Below, piece after piece: positions 42,092 to 50,558 of a DNA stretch of 59,864 nt. Where the stretch lies: assembly GCA_947305645.1 (NCBI GenBank), contig CAMZEC010000006.1:1-59864 (forward strand). Direction: 5' to 3'. The DNA comes from an uncultured Bacteroidales bacterium (lineage in GTDB: Bacteria; Bacteroidota; Bacteroidia; Bacteroidales; UBA932). A program made the translations under genes and the position numbers. Position 1 is the first letter of the stretch. Every line of letters begins with the position of its first letter. Under the pieces are notes generated by a model. It was not told the origin of the DNA and did not search any database. It saw only the letters and a program-made list of their open reading frames with translations.

Positions 42092-43453
42092 ATGGGCAAA
42101 GCTAAGATATTCGTGCTGGATACAAACGTTATCTTGCACGACCACAAGGCGATACGTCAGTTTCGCGACAACGACCTCGTAATTCCGGCGGCCGTCATAG
42201 AGGAGGCCGACAAGTTCAAAAAGGGCAACGACACCCTGTCGTACCATGCCCGCGGTTTCATGCGGGACCTGGACAAAATCTCCGAGGGCCGGTCTTTCGG
42301 CAAAGAGGGAATACCCATAGGCAAAGGCCTGGGGCGCATAAAAGTCGAACCCAACCATCCTTTCGCCCCTGAGTACGCAGACCTTTTCAAAGATGACACT
42401 CAGGACCACCGTATCCTGGCCACGGCCATGTGGGTCCGGGACACTCATCCGGGCACATTCGTGGCCCTTGTGACCAAAGACGTGAACCTCAGGCTGAAGG
42501 CCAAGGCGGCCGGCATGGCGGTTCAGGATTACCTCACAGACAAGGTGGAGGACGAGCATGTAGAGGTGAGCCAGAGGGAAGTGTTACGCATGGAACTGCC
42601 GTCCGACCTCATGCAGTCCCTTTGCTATGGTCCCGATTCGGCCATCCCATGGAAAGCGGTGCAGGACAAGAAGCCCGAGCCTAACCGGCTGTACAAATTC
42701 TGCTGGCAGGAAAAGGCGGCGGGTAATGCACCCGACGGGCAGACCACGGTATGCGCCCGCTACGACGCCGGCCGCGATGCTGTTGTTCTCGTAAAAAGCA
42801 GGGAGGCCTTTGGCATACGGCCACGCAACGACGAGCAGAAAATGGCTCTGGACGCCTGCCTGAACCCCAACGTTAAACTGGTGGCCCTGACCGGTGGTGC
42901 AGGTACGGGCAAAACCCTGCTGGCGCTTGCTTCCGCGTTGGAGCAGGAGCGTGACTACGAGCAGATAATCCTCTCCCGCCCGACGGTTATTCTGGGCAAT
43001 CAGGACATTGGCTTCCTGCCAGGCGACCAGAAGAGCAAGATGGGCCCCTTCCTGCAGCCCTTGATGGACAACCTGAACGTTATCAAAGAGCAGTTCCGCC
43101 CGGGTTCCCGCGAGGCGCAACGCATAGACAACATGCTCTCCATGGAGAAGCTTATCATTGAGCCGCTGGCGTACATCCGCGGGCGCTCCCTGGGCAAATG
43201 CTTCTTCATAATCGACGAGGCGCAGAATCTTACGCCCCACGAGATCAAAACCATCATTACGCGTGCCGGAGAAGGCACCAAGATGGTTTTCACGGGAGAT
43301 ATTTTCCAGATAGACCAGCCCTATCTGGACCAGTGGTCCAACGGCCTCACTCACCTTTCCGAGAAGCTCTCCGGCCAGCAGCTCTTTCAGCACGTATTCC
43401 TTCGCAAGGGCGAGCGCAGCGCACTCGCAGACCTGGCGGCTAAGCTGCTTTAG
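42092..43453 (+). CDS. PIN-PhoH fusion ATPase (YlaK-like)
   Basis: The 453-residue protein has an N-terminal PIN nuclease domain (VLDTNVILHDHKAI with the first acidic residue, AAVIEEADKFKKG, RILATAMWV, and LVTKDVNLRLKAKA). A PhoH ATPase domain follows with Walker A GGAGTGKT (about 271-278), Walker B CFFIIDEAQN and MVFTGDIFQID. This architecture is the PhoH2/YlaK family, thought to couple RNA unwinding to cleavage, often in ribosome or RNA quality control. The hairpin at 43458-43528 follows directly after the stop. Confidence 0.9.
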   Translation: MGKAKIFVLDTNVILHDHKAIRQFRDNDLVIPAAVIEEADKFKKGNDTLSYHARGFMRDLDKISEGRSFGKEGIPIGKGLGRIKVEPNHPFAPEYADLFKDDTQDHRILATAMWVRDTHPGTFVALVTKDVNLRLKAKAAGMAVQDYLTDKVEDEHVEVSQREVLRMELPSDLMQSLCYGPDSAIPWKAVQDKKPEPNRLYKFCWQEKAAGNAPDGQTTVCARYDAGRDAVVLVKSREAFGIRPRNDEQKMALDACLNPNVKLVALTGGAGTGKTLLALASALEQERDYEQIILSRPTVILGNQDIGFLPGDQKSKMGPFLQPLMDNLNVIKEQFRPGSREAQRIDNMLSMEKLIIEPLAYIRGRSLGKCFFIIDEAQNLTPHEIKTIITRAGEGTKMVFTGDIFQIDQPYLDQWSNGLTHLSEKLSGQQLFQHVFLRKGERSALADLAAKLL

Positions 43454-43457
43454 CTCG

Positions 43458-43528
43458 CCGGCTGCCAGATCCGGCGTTACTCAGCCGCAGCGAAGCGAGG
43501 ATTGGACGTAGCAGGATCTGGCAGCCGG
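43458..43528. terminator. 15-bp hairpin with repeat in its loop, after phoH
   Basis: CCGGCTGCCAGATCC (43458-43472) and GGATCTGGCAGCCGG (43514-43528) pair perfectly around a 41-base loop. The loop (43475-43510) is a reverse-complement copy of the repeat within folC at 35461-35495. It lies 5 bases after the phoH stop and just before the ppdK promoter. It may act as a terminator, but it is more likely a palindromic mobile repeat. Confidence 0.65.
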
Positions 43529-43543
43529 TCTCGCTTGCAGCTG

Positions 43544-43574
43544 TTTGTGCAGAACAAATAATTTATTATATTTG
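43544..43574 (+). promoter_or_regulatory. Promoter of ppdK
   Basis: TTTG (43544-43547), 19 bases, TATATTTG (43567-43574): a perfect Bacteroidota promoter. The leader to ATG 43626 is about 45 bases. Confidence 0.8.
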
Positions 43575-43625
43575 CGGGATTTCAGAAAATATTAAGTTAA
43601 TTACTAATTATACGACCACAAAGTT

Positions 43626-46343
43626 ATGTTTGAGAAAAAGAAAAGGGTTTACCGCTTCGGCGGCAAGAACGCAGAAGGTGACGGCACCATGCGTGAACTC
43701 CTCGGCGGCAAAGGTGCAAACCTCGCCGAGATGAGCAAACTCGGGATGCCTGTTCCCGCTGGATTCACTATTACCACCGAATGTTGTGCAGAGTACTATG
43801 AACTCGGCGGCGGTTACACCGAAGAGCTTAAGAAAGACGTTGCAGTAGCTCTCGAGGCTACCGAGAAGATCATGGGCAAGAAATTCGGCGATGTTGAGGA
43901 TCCCCTCCTCGTCAGCTGCCGTTCCGGCGCCCGCAGTTCCATGCCAGGTATGATGGATACCATCCTCAATATCGGCCTCTGCTCCGCCACTCTTCCCGGA
44001 ATGATCAAGAAGACCGGCAATCCCAGGTTCGTTTATGACGCCTACCGCCGTCTCATCATGATGTACTCCGACGTTGTCATGGAGAAGGCTGAGGGCATCG
44101 AGCCTGAGGACGGCCAGGGCATACGCCAGCAGCTCGACCGCATGATGGAGGAGCTGAAGGAGGCTCGCGGCTATAAATCCGATACTGAAATTACCGCAGA
44201 AGAGCTTAAGGACCTCTGCGAGAAATTCAAGGTGAAAGTCAAGGAAGTCCTGGGAGTGGAATTCCCGGACACCGCCCAGGATCAGCTCTGGGGCTCCATC
44301 GGCGGAGTCTTCAAGTCCTGGAACGGCAAGCGCGCCATCGCCTACCGCCGCATCGAGAAGATCCCCGATGACTGGGGCACTGCTGTGAACGTACAGTCCA
44401 TGGTGTTCGGCAACATGGGCGAGACCTCCGCTACCGGCGTCGCCTTCTCCCGTAACCCGGCAACCGGCGACAACAAATTCTACGGCGAGTGGCTCATCAA
44501 CGCCCAGGGTGAAGACGTGGTTGCAGGTATCCGTACCCCCAACCCCCTGAACGAGGCCACCAAGACCGAGCAGAACAAGCACCTCCAGTCTCTGGAGACC
44601 GCAATGCCCGAGGTTTACGCCGAGCTCGACGCCATCCGCAAGCATCTTGAGGAGCACTTCCACGATATGCAGGACATCGAGTTCACCATTCAGGAGGGCA
44701 AGCTCTGGATGCTCCAGTGCCGTATCGGCAAGCGCACCGGTATCGCCGCCCTCCAGATGGCCATGGATATGCTCTCCGAGGGCATGATAGACGAGAAGGA
44801 AGCCGTCATGCGTGTTTCCCCCGCCCAGCTGGACGAGATTCTCCATCCTATCCTCGACCCCGCCTCCGAGAAGAAGGCACAGGTTATCGCCAAGGGCCTT
44901 CCCGCATCTCCGGGCGGAGCCGTAGGTACCATTGTTTTCACTTCCGAGGCCGCAATGGAGGCCGCTGCTGCAGGCAAGAAGGTTATCCTCATCCGTGAGG
45001 AGACTTCCCCCGAGGACATCGAGGGCATGCGTGCATCCGCCGGTATCCTCACCACCCGCGGCGGTATGACCTCACACGCCGCCCTTGTGGCCCGTGGCTG
45101 GGGCAAGTGCTGCATCGTGGGCTGCGAAACCATGAAGATCAACCTGGCAGGCAAGAGTGTAAGCTTCGGCGGCCAGACCTATAAAGAGGGCGACTGGTTC
45201 TCCCTCAACGGTTCCAAGGGCTATGTCTATGCCGTCAAGATCGACACCATGGACGCCAGCGAGAACCCTCTCTTCATCCGCTTCATGCAGATTGTTGACA
45301 AATACCGCCGTCTTGGCATACGCACCAACGCCGACACCCCCGAGGATGCGGCACGCGCACTGTCCTTCGGCGCCGAGGGAATCGGCCTCTTCCGTATCGA
45401 GCACATGTTCTACGGCAAGAATTCCGAGACCCCTCTGGCAAAGCTCCGCAAGATGATCCTCAGCGATACCGACGCCGAGCGCAAGGCCGCCCTGGACGAG
45501 CTTGAGCCTTTCATGAAGGCCTCCGTCAAGAGCACTCTCAAGATTATGGACGGCAAGCCCGTCGTGTTCCGTCTGCTCGACCCGCCTCTCCATGAGTTCG
45601 TTCCCAAGGGAGAGGATAAGGAGAAAGAGCTGGCCGACGAACTCGGTATCTCCGTGAAGGATGTGGAGCGCCGCGGCGAGAACCTGCACGAGGTGAACCC
45701 TATGATGGGACACCGCGGTGTGCGTCTGCACGTTACCTATCCTCTTATCGCCGAGACCCAGTACCGCGCCATCTTCACCGCCGAGGCTGAGCTTCAGAAG
45801 GAAGGTCTTCACCCGATTCCGGAGATTATGATACCCGTTACCGTGTCTGAGCGCGAGCTTCGTTTCCAGAAGGCTATCTGCGTGAAGATCAAGGCCGAGG
45901 TCGAGGCCTCTACCGGCGAAGCCCTGGACTTCAAGTTCGGTACCATGATCGAAATCCCCCGTGCTGCCCTTACAGCAGACCGTATGGCCCGTACCGCCGA
46001 GTTCTTCAGCTTCGGCACCAACGACCTTACACAGATGACCTTCGGCTTCAGCCGTGACGACGTAGGTACCTTCATGGGTGAGTACCTGGGCAACAAACTC
46101 CTGGACAACGATCCTTTCCAGACCATCGATGTCAAGGCGGTCGGCAAGCTCGTCGAGCTGGGTATCCAGGGCGGCCGCAGCAAGCGTCCGGACCTAAAGT
46201 GCGGCGTTTGCGGCGAGCATGGCGGCGATCCCGATTCCGTGCACTTCTTCAACCGCATAGGCGTGGACTACGTGAGCTGCTCACCTTTCCGCGTACCTAT
46301 CGCAAGGCTTGCGGCAGCCCAGGCGGCTATCAAGCAGAACTAA
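43626..46343 (+). CDS. ppdK: Pyruvate, phosphate dikinase
   Basis: The 905-residue protein has the family's usual length and domain order. The N-terminal ATP-grasp nucleotide-binding part includes LLGGKGANLAEM and SCRSGARSSMPGMMDTIL. The central swivelling phosphohistidine domain has TTRGGMTSHAALVARGWGK, with phosphorylatable His484. The C-terminal TIM barrel includes GIGLFRIEHMF, MMGHRGVRL and VCGEHGGDP. It interconverts pyruvate, ATP and phosphate with PEP, AMP and pyrophosphate in the cytoplasm, in glycolysis or gluconeogenesis. Codon use is strongly biased, fitting high expression, and it has the best promoter in the window. Confidence 0.97.
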   Translation: MFEKKKRVYRFGGKNAEGDGTMRELLGGKGANLAEMSKLGMPVPAGFTITTECCAEYYELGGGYTEELKKDVAVALEATEKIMGKKFGDVEDPLLVSCRSGARSSMPGMMDTILNIGLCSATLPGMIKKTGNPRFVYDAYRRLIMMYSDVVMEKAEGIEPEDGQGIRQQLDRMMEELKEARGYKSDTEITAEELKDLCEKFKVKVKEVLGVEFPDTAQDQLWGSIGGVFKSWNGKRAIAYRRIEKIPDDWGTAVNVQSMVFGNMGETSATGVAFSRNPATGDNKFYGEWLINAQGEDVVAGIRTPNPLNEATKTEQNKHLQSLETAMPEVYAELDAIRKHLEEHFHDMQDIEFTIQEGKLWMLQCRIGKRTGIAALQMAMDMLSEGMIDEKEAVMRVSPAQLDEILHPILDPASEKKAQVIAKGLPASPGGAVGTIVFTSEAAMEAAAAGKKVILIREETSPEDIEGMRASAGILTTRGGMTSHAALVARGWGKCCIVGCETMKINLAGKSVSFGGQTYKEGDWFSLNGSKGYVYAVKIDTMDASENPLFIRFMQIVDKYRRLGIRTNADTPEDAARALSFGAEGIGLFRIEHMFYGKNSETPLAKLRKMILSDTDAERKAALDELEPFMKASVKSTLKIMDGKPVVFRLLDPPLHEFVPKGEDKEKELADELGISVKDVERRGENLHEVNPMMGHRGVRLHVTYPLIAETQYRAIFTAEAELQKEGLHPIPEIMIPVTVSERELRFQKAICVKIKAEVEASTGEALDFKFGTMIEIPRAALTADRMARTAEFFSFGTNDLTQMTFGFSRDDVGTFMGEYLGNKLLDNDPFQTIDVKAVGKLVELGIQGGRSKRPDLKCGVCGEHGGDPDSVHFFNRIGVDYVSCSPFRVPIARLAAAQAAIKQN

Positions 46344-46356
46344 GCGCAACAGAGAT

Positions 46357-46752
46357 TTGAAAAAGCTTTTACATATTATTATTATAATGCTGCTGGCAGG
46401 GGTGCCGTCGGCGTTCGCAAAAGGGGAGCAGGAACCGATGATCGATTTCACTCACCGCTACGCCAACGTGCACCTCACCATGAAGCTCTCCAAGCTGAAG
46501 ACCCTGAACCGGCTTATGCCATCGGACCTGCGCCGCGAAATAGGCGACGAGTATTATCCGGAGATACGCCGTCAGCTCAGGACCAAGGATTCGATGCACT
46601 TCAAGGAAGGGGATGCGAGCGTGGTCCGTTATCCCAACGGGCAGGTGAAGCTTAACCTGAAGTTCCCGAATTTTATTATGGTGATCCGGGAGGTGACCTG
46701 GGAAGAATTGGACGATTTCTTTGCGGAGTATTTTGGCTACAAGAGAGTATAA
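46357..46752 (+). CDS. Small exported protein of unknown function
   Basis: I choose TTG 46357 as the start because it gives a normal signal peptide (MKKLLHIIIIMLLAGVPSAF, cut near AFA-KG). ATG 46387 would leave half of it. The mature part is about 105 residues, basic, with the segment PSDLRREIGDEYYPEIRRQL and a C-terminal WEELDDFFAEYFGYK. I recognise no family. It lies 13 bases after ppdK with no promoter between, so it is probably cotranscribed. Confidence 0.6.
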   Translation: MKKLLHIIIIMLLAGVPSAFAKGEQEPMIDFTHRYANVHLTMKLSKLKTLNRLMPSDLRREIGDEYYPEIRRQLRTKDSMHFKEGDASVVRYPNGQVKLNLKFPNFIMVIREVTWEELDDFFAEYFGYKRV

Positions 46753-46796
46753 ATGCCCCCTGACGGCGCTAAAAAGCAAAAAAATCAGAAAAATTG

Positions 46797-46827
46797 TTGC
46801 ACAAAAAAAATATTGTTTATAAATTTG
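46797..46827 (+). promoter_or_regulatory. Promoter of the collagen-like lipoprotein gene
   Basis: TTG (46797-46799), 20 bases, TAAATTTG (46820-46827). The leader to ATG 46954 is about 120 bases, unusually long here. It contains an imperfect hairpin (CCAGTGGG near 46849 facing CCCATTTGG near 46864) and an A/T-rich stretch before the start, which may raise translation. Confidence 0.65.
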
Positions 46828-46953
46828 CGCGTTAAATCGTTTCTTGGACCAGTGGGTATTGTGCCCATTTGGTGACTGAAACGGTATATTGGCAAGGTTA
46901 CTAAACCCTAGAACAAAAATATTTTTAATAATTAATTTTTAAACCTTTAGTTC

Positions 46954-49900
46954 ATGAAAAAATTCTTTAGATTGGCAATCGTGTTCGCCATCGCTGGCGC
47001 AGCACTTTTGACCGGATGTACGAAGGACTACAGCGTCTACATCTCCGATCTGCAGGATCAGGTTACTGCTCTGGATAACAGAATCAAGAGCCTCGAAACT
47101 GCATTCCAGAATGGCGCAGTGCTCAACGACGTCGCCCAGATCGCTAATGGTATTAGGGTTACCTACACGAAAGATGGTAAAACTTATACCGAGGAAATTA
47201 CCAACGGTAAAGATGGTAAGGACGGAGTCGATGGTAAGGACGGAGCCGCCGGCAAGAACGGCACCAATGGCACCAACGGTACCAACGGTAAGGACGGTAA
47301 GGACGGCACCAACGGCACCAACGGTAAGGATGGTAAGGACGGTACCCCCGGTACTGTTGTCACCATCTCCGACGACGGCTATTGGGTACTTGACGGTGTA
47401 AAGACCGACAAGAAGGCCATCGGCACCGACGGCAAGAATGGCACCGACGGCGTCAACGGCACCAATGGTACCAATGGCAAGGACGGTGTTTCTTGGGAGA
47501 TCAAGAACGTCGCCGGCAAGGGCCTCTGCTTCGTCTCCAACGAGACTCCCGCTCAGGAAATTCCTGTGTTCGAGAATGGCAAGTCCCCCATCACCGCAGT
47601 TCTCACCAACGGTGTTCTCACCCTTTACGGTGTAGAAGGCGCCCCTGAGACCGGTCTGGTTATCAACACCAACGCAGCTCTTAAGAGCCTTGCTTTCGTT
47701 CCTGAGGTTATCCTCGACGGTCTCGGACTCATCGAGCTCAAGAACCTCAACAACGCTGGCGGTCTCGAGACTGCAGTACGTGCCGGCTATGCCGCTAAAA
47801 TGTACCGTGTTGCCCGTGTTGGTCTGAATAACTACGCAGCCAAGTTCGTTACTTCCGCCCCTGTTACTGTTTCTTACAGGCTCAATCCTTCCAATGTTGA
47901 TGAGACCGCTTACGCATGGGATTTCATCAGCCGCAAGGTTGACACCAGGGTTGCCGGTGCAGATGCTACCGGTGCTAACACAATCGTTAAGATTAAGGAC
48001 GGTACCGCTCCTGTCAAGAGGGGCTCATTCCTTGACTTCGAGATTGTTCTCCAGAAGGAGCTTGTTAAGGTTGCTGCTACTAACCAGAACGACAACGACC
48101 TCGTCGCTCTCCGCGCTATCGGTGACGGTGCAGAAATCGTTTCCGACTACTCTTATCTCGGCAGGGCTGACAACAACACCTACAACATCATCAACAAGCA
48201 GAAGTACTATGCTACTCCTTCCGTGAAGGCTAACTACGGTGAGGAATATGTAGAGATTGCAAACTTCCCGGCAAAGGCAAACGTTGACGTTCAGCTTCTC
48301 TATAACGCCGAGCAGCCTCTCGACCTTGTAACTTATGTCGAGACCTATGCCAACGAGTTCCAGAAGGCTCTTCCGCAGCTTGACATTACTCCCAGCTACG
48401 AGTTCTGCTATGCAGGTAAGACCGCCAACGGTATCGTTTTCGGTGCAACCGCCACTGAAGCTCCTTATCTTGCACCTACCGATAACACCAACCAGAACGC
48501 TTTCGTTACCCTTACCGCTGACGGTAAGATCAAGGTGAACCCTGAGTATGGCAAGAGCTCCATCAACCGTACTCCTCTGGTGTACGTCCGTTCTTATGTT
48601 ACCGTAGGTAATGGCAAGTACTATCTGGCCGACGCATTCCTCACCATCCAGATTGTTGAGGAGAAGATAATTGTTGAACCTAAGCCTTGGCAGGTACTTA
48701 TCAAGCATACTGTCACCTTCGACTACAGCAAGCTTACCGCTACTGCTACCTATACCGGTGAAGAAGGCCAGGCATGGTACCAGAAGACCAGCAACTCCGT
48801 TGCCAACAAGGACCTCAACGTCGATTGGGACGAGATGAACAAGTATGTCTTTGATAACGGTTTTGTCGATATGTCCTATGAGGACTTCGGTAAGTACTAT
48901 GACGTTGAAAATCCTAAGCTCATCGTTGCTGTCAAGAACAACGCTAACGCAGAGCCTACTGCGCTTCTCAAGATCGAAGATCTCGGCGAGGATCCTGTCA
49001 CTATCGAAGCTGGTGATAAGGCTAACCTCATCCCCTTCAACGCTGCCAACCTTAATACTATCTACAGCAAGAACAACAAGGGTTTGAGCCGTGTTGCCGA
49101 GAGTGTCGACAACTGGAGGAACAACACCACCATCCTGAATGTCAAGCTCGACAAGGATATTGAGAATGTCGACAAGGAGCACCATGTGTATGTACTCTAT
49201 CATCCTAAGAAAGTTAATAATGCCTGGGATTGGACCAAGACTGGTGTTGTGATTGAGTTTGTCTACAACTTCAAGCCTCATACCCATACATTCAACATCC
49301 TCAACTGGAAGATCAACCCTGACTATAAGCTCGGTTCCAAGGATGTTCTTAACGAGACTATTCCTGGCAAGACCGGCGGCAAGTACAACTACTATGGCGA
49401 CGAGCCTTACAAGACTTACGCTGGTGTCCGCATCAAGGGTCGTGAGAACGAGATGGTATCCGCACTCATCGAGCACTTCGAGAAGTATACCGTCGCTTAC
49501 GACGAGGATGCAGAGTACAGCTTCCAGATTGTCAACTTCCCGAAGACCGATGTTACCTTCGCAGTAACCAACAACGTTGGTCAGATCACCAATACCAACG
49601 AGGCTGGCACCGCTGCAAACGGTGATTACGCAAAGGTTACCCTCACCGGCACCCAGCTTAAGGATATCGTCAAGAAGCAGAACAATGCTGTCAGCCCCGA
49701 TATCAAGGTTGTCAACAACGCTCTCATCAGCCAGGGATTCGACGTGCTCGTAAGGGTTACCGAGACCTGCAAGAACAAGACCGCTACCGGAACCAAGACC
49801 AAGACCGGATACTACTTCGTAGTCTTCAAGGCTCTTGATGCACACATCGTCTTCAACGAGTTCAAGCTTGGTACTTACAAGGAGATCAACGATTACATCG

Positions 49901-50454
49901 CAGTCAACGAGTTCGTTTACGGTATCTTCGACGCCGACGTCACCGGCCTGACCGCTGCCGAGGCTGACAAGCACCTCATCTCCAAGTGGGAGAACGGCGC
50001 ATGGACCATCACCGACCTCGCCAAGGAGTCCTACAACTTCAAGGCTACCGGCACCATCAGTGTTGAACTTGAGAATGCATTCGTTTACAGCGCTGCAGAT
50101 CCTCAGGCTTCCTTCGGTGGACGTCTCCTCGTCGTGAAGAAGAACCAGAACTTCATCGGTCCTGCTCCTCAGAACAACGGAACCCTCGCCGTCGACGCAA
50201 TCGAATGGTGGAACATGGGTACCGACCTCCAGGTCGACAAGGCTGCTCAGTTCCAGATCAATGTGAAGTACACTGCTGACAACAACACTGCAACTCTCAT
50301 TGAAAAGGCAAAGGGTGACGTGATCGTCCTCAGCACTGCAAACTCCAAGACCGATGCTGCAAAGGTCAGCGGTGGTGTTGGCCATGCATATCACAAGCTC
50401 AACGGTGATTGGTGGGATCCTCAGCAGGTCCTCGCAGCCAAGGGCATCAAATAA
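46954..50454 (+). CDS. Surface lipoprotein with collagen-like GXY repeats
   Basis: The 1166-residue protein has a lipoprotein signal (AIAGAALLTGC, Cys22). A short coiled coil follows (ISDLQDQVTALDNRIKSLET), then a beta segment (GIRVTYTKDGKTYTEEITNG) and Gly-x-y repeats of the GKDGKDG/GTNGTNG kind at about 84-134 and 155-178, broken by a VTISDDGYWVLDG strand. This N-terminal layout is that of the PL29-N/DUF4988 families of Bacteroidota surface lipoproteins. The remaining 950 residues are beta-rich and of no family I recognise. Codon use is strongly biased (AAG, AAC, GGT), as in highly expressed genes. A terminator follows at 50500. The role is probably structural or adhesive at the cell surface (inference). 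Confidence 0.78.
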   Translation: MKKFFRLAIVFAIAGAALLTGCTKDYSVYISDLQDQVTALDNRIKSLETAFQNGAVLNDVAQIANGIRVTYTKDGKTYTEEITNGKDGKDGVDGKDGAAGKNGTNGTNGTNGKDGKDGTNGTNGKDGKDGTPGTVVTISDDGYWVLDGVKTDKKAIGTDGKNGTDGVNGTNGTNGKDGVSWEIKNVAGKGLCFVSNETPAQEIPVFENGKSPITAVLTNGVLTLYGVEGAPETGLVINTNAALKSLAFVPEVILDGLGLIELKNLNNAGGLETAVRAGYAAKMYRVARVGLNNYAAKFVTSAPVTVSYRLNPSNVDETAYAWDFISRKVDTRVAGADATGANTIVKIKDGTAPVKRGSFLDFEIVLQKELVKVAATNQNDNDLVALRAIGDGAEIVSDYSYLGRADNNTYNIINKQKYYATPSVKANYGEEYVEIANFPAKANVDVQLLYNAEQPLDLVTYVETYANEFQKALPQLDITPSYEFCYAGKTANGIVFGATATEAPYLAPTDNTNQNAFVTLTADGKIKVNPEYGKSSINRTPLVYVRSYVTVGNGKYYLADAFLTIQIVEEKIIVEPKPWQVLIKHTVTFDYSKLTATATYTGEEGQAWYQKTSNSVANKDLNVDWDEMNKYVFDNGFVDMSYEDFGKYYDVENPKLIVAVKNNANAEPTALLKIEDLGEDPVTIEAGDKANLIPFNAANLNTIYSKNNKGLSRVAESVDNWRNNTTILNVKLDKDIENVDKEHHVYVLYHPKKVNNAWDWTKTGVVIEFVYNFKPHTHTFNILNWKINPDYKLGSKDVLNETIPGKTGGKYNYYGDEPYKTYAGVRIKGRENEMVSALIEHFEKYTVAYDEDAEYSFQIVNFPKTDVTFAVTNNVGQITNTNEAGTAANGDYAKVTLTGTQLKDIVKKQNNAVSPDIKVVNNALISQGFDVLVRVTETCKNKTATGTKTKTGYYFVVFKALDAHIVFNEFKLGTYKEINDYIAVNEFVYGIFDADVTGLTAAEADKHLISKWENGAWTITDLAKESYNFKATGTISVELENAFVYSAADPQASFGGRLLVVKKNQNFIGPAPQNNGTLAVDAIEWWNMGTDLQVDKAAQFQINVKYTADNNTATLIEKAKGDVIVLSTANSKTDAAKVSGGVGHAYHKLNGDWWDPQQVLAAKGIK

Positions 50455-50499
50455 TCTCAGCAGCTAATTAGCTTAAGATTATAAATCTTCAAAAATTGG

Positions 50500-50531
50500 G
50501 GGGAGAGTTTGTACTCTCTCCCCTTTTTTTT
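50500..50531 (+). terminator. Intrinsic terminator of the collagen-like lipoprotein gene
   Basis: GGGGAGAG (50500-50507) pairs with CTCTCCCC (50516-50523) around an 8-base loop, then eight T residues. This is a textbook terminator. It overlaps the promoter of the next gene. Confidence 0.85.
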
Positions 50532-50538
50532 ATCTTTG
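50508..50538 (+). promoter_or_regulatory. Promoter nested in the preceding terminator
   Basis: TTTG (50508-50511) lies in the terminator loop, then 19 bases, then TATCTTTG (50531-50538) straight after the T-tract: a perfect Bacteroidota promoter. ATG 50559 is 20 bases on. Confidence 0.75.
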
Positions 50539-50558
50539 CAGGGAAAACTTCGAATCTT

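Noticed and set aside
47200..47480. Short tandem DNA repeats as CRISPR or satellite
   Set aside because: They are the codons of Gly-x-y collagen-like repeats within a real gene.
48025..50394. 789-codon minus-strand frame opposite the collagen-like lipoprotein gene
   Set aside because: It mirrors the biased codon use of the real gene; its Val/Leu/Asp-rich translation has no domain and no signal.
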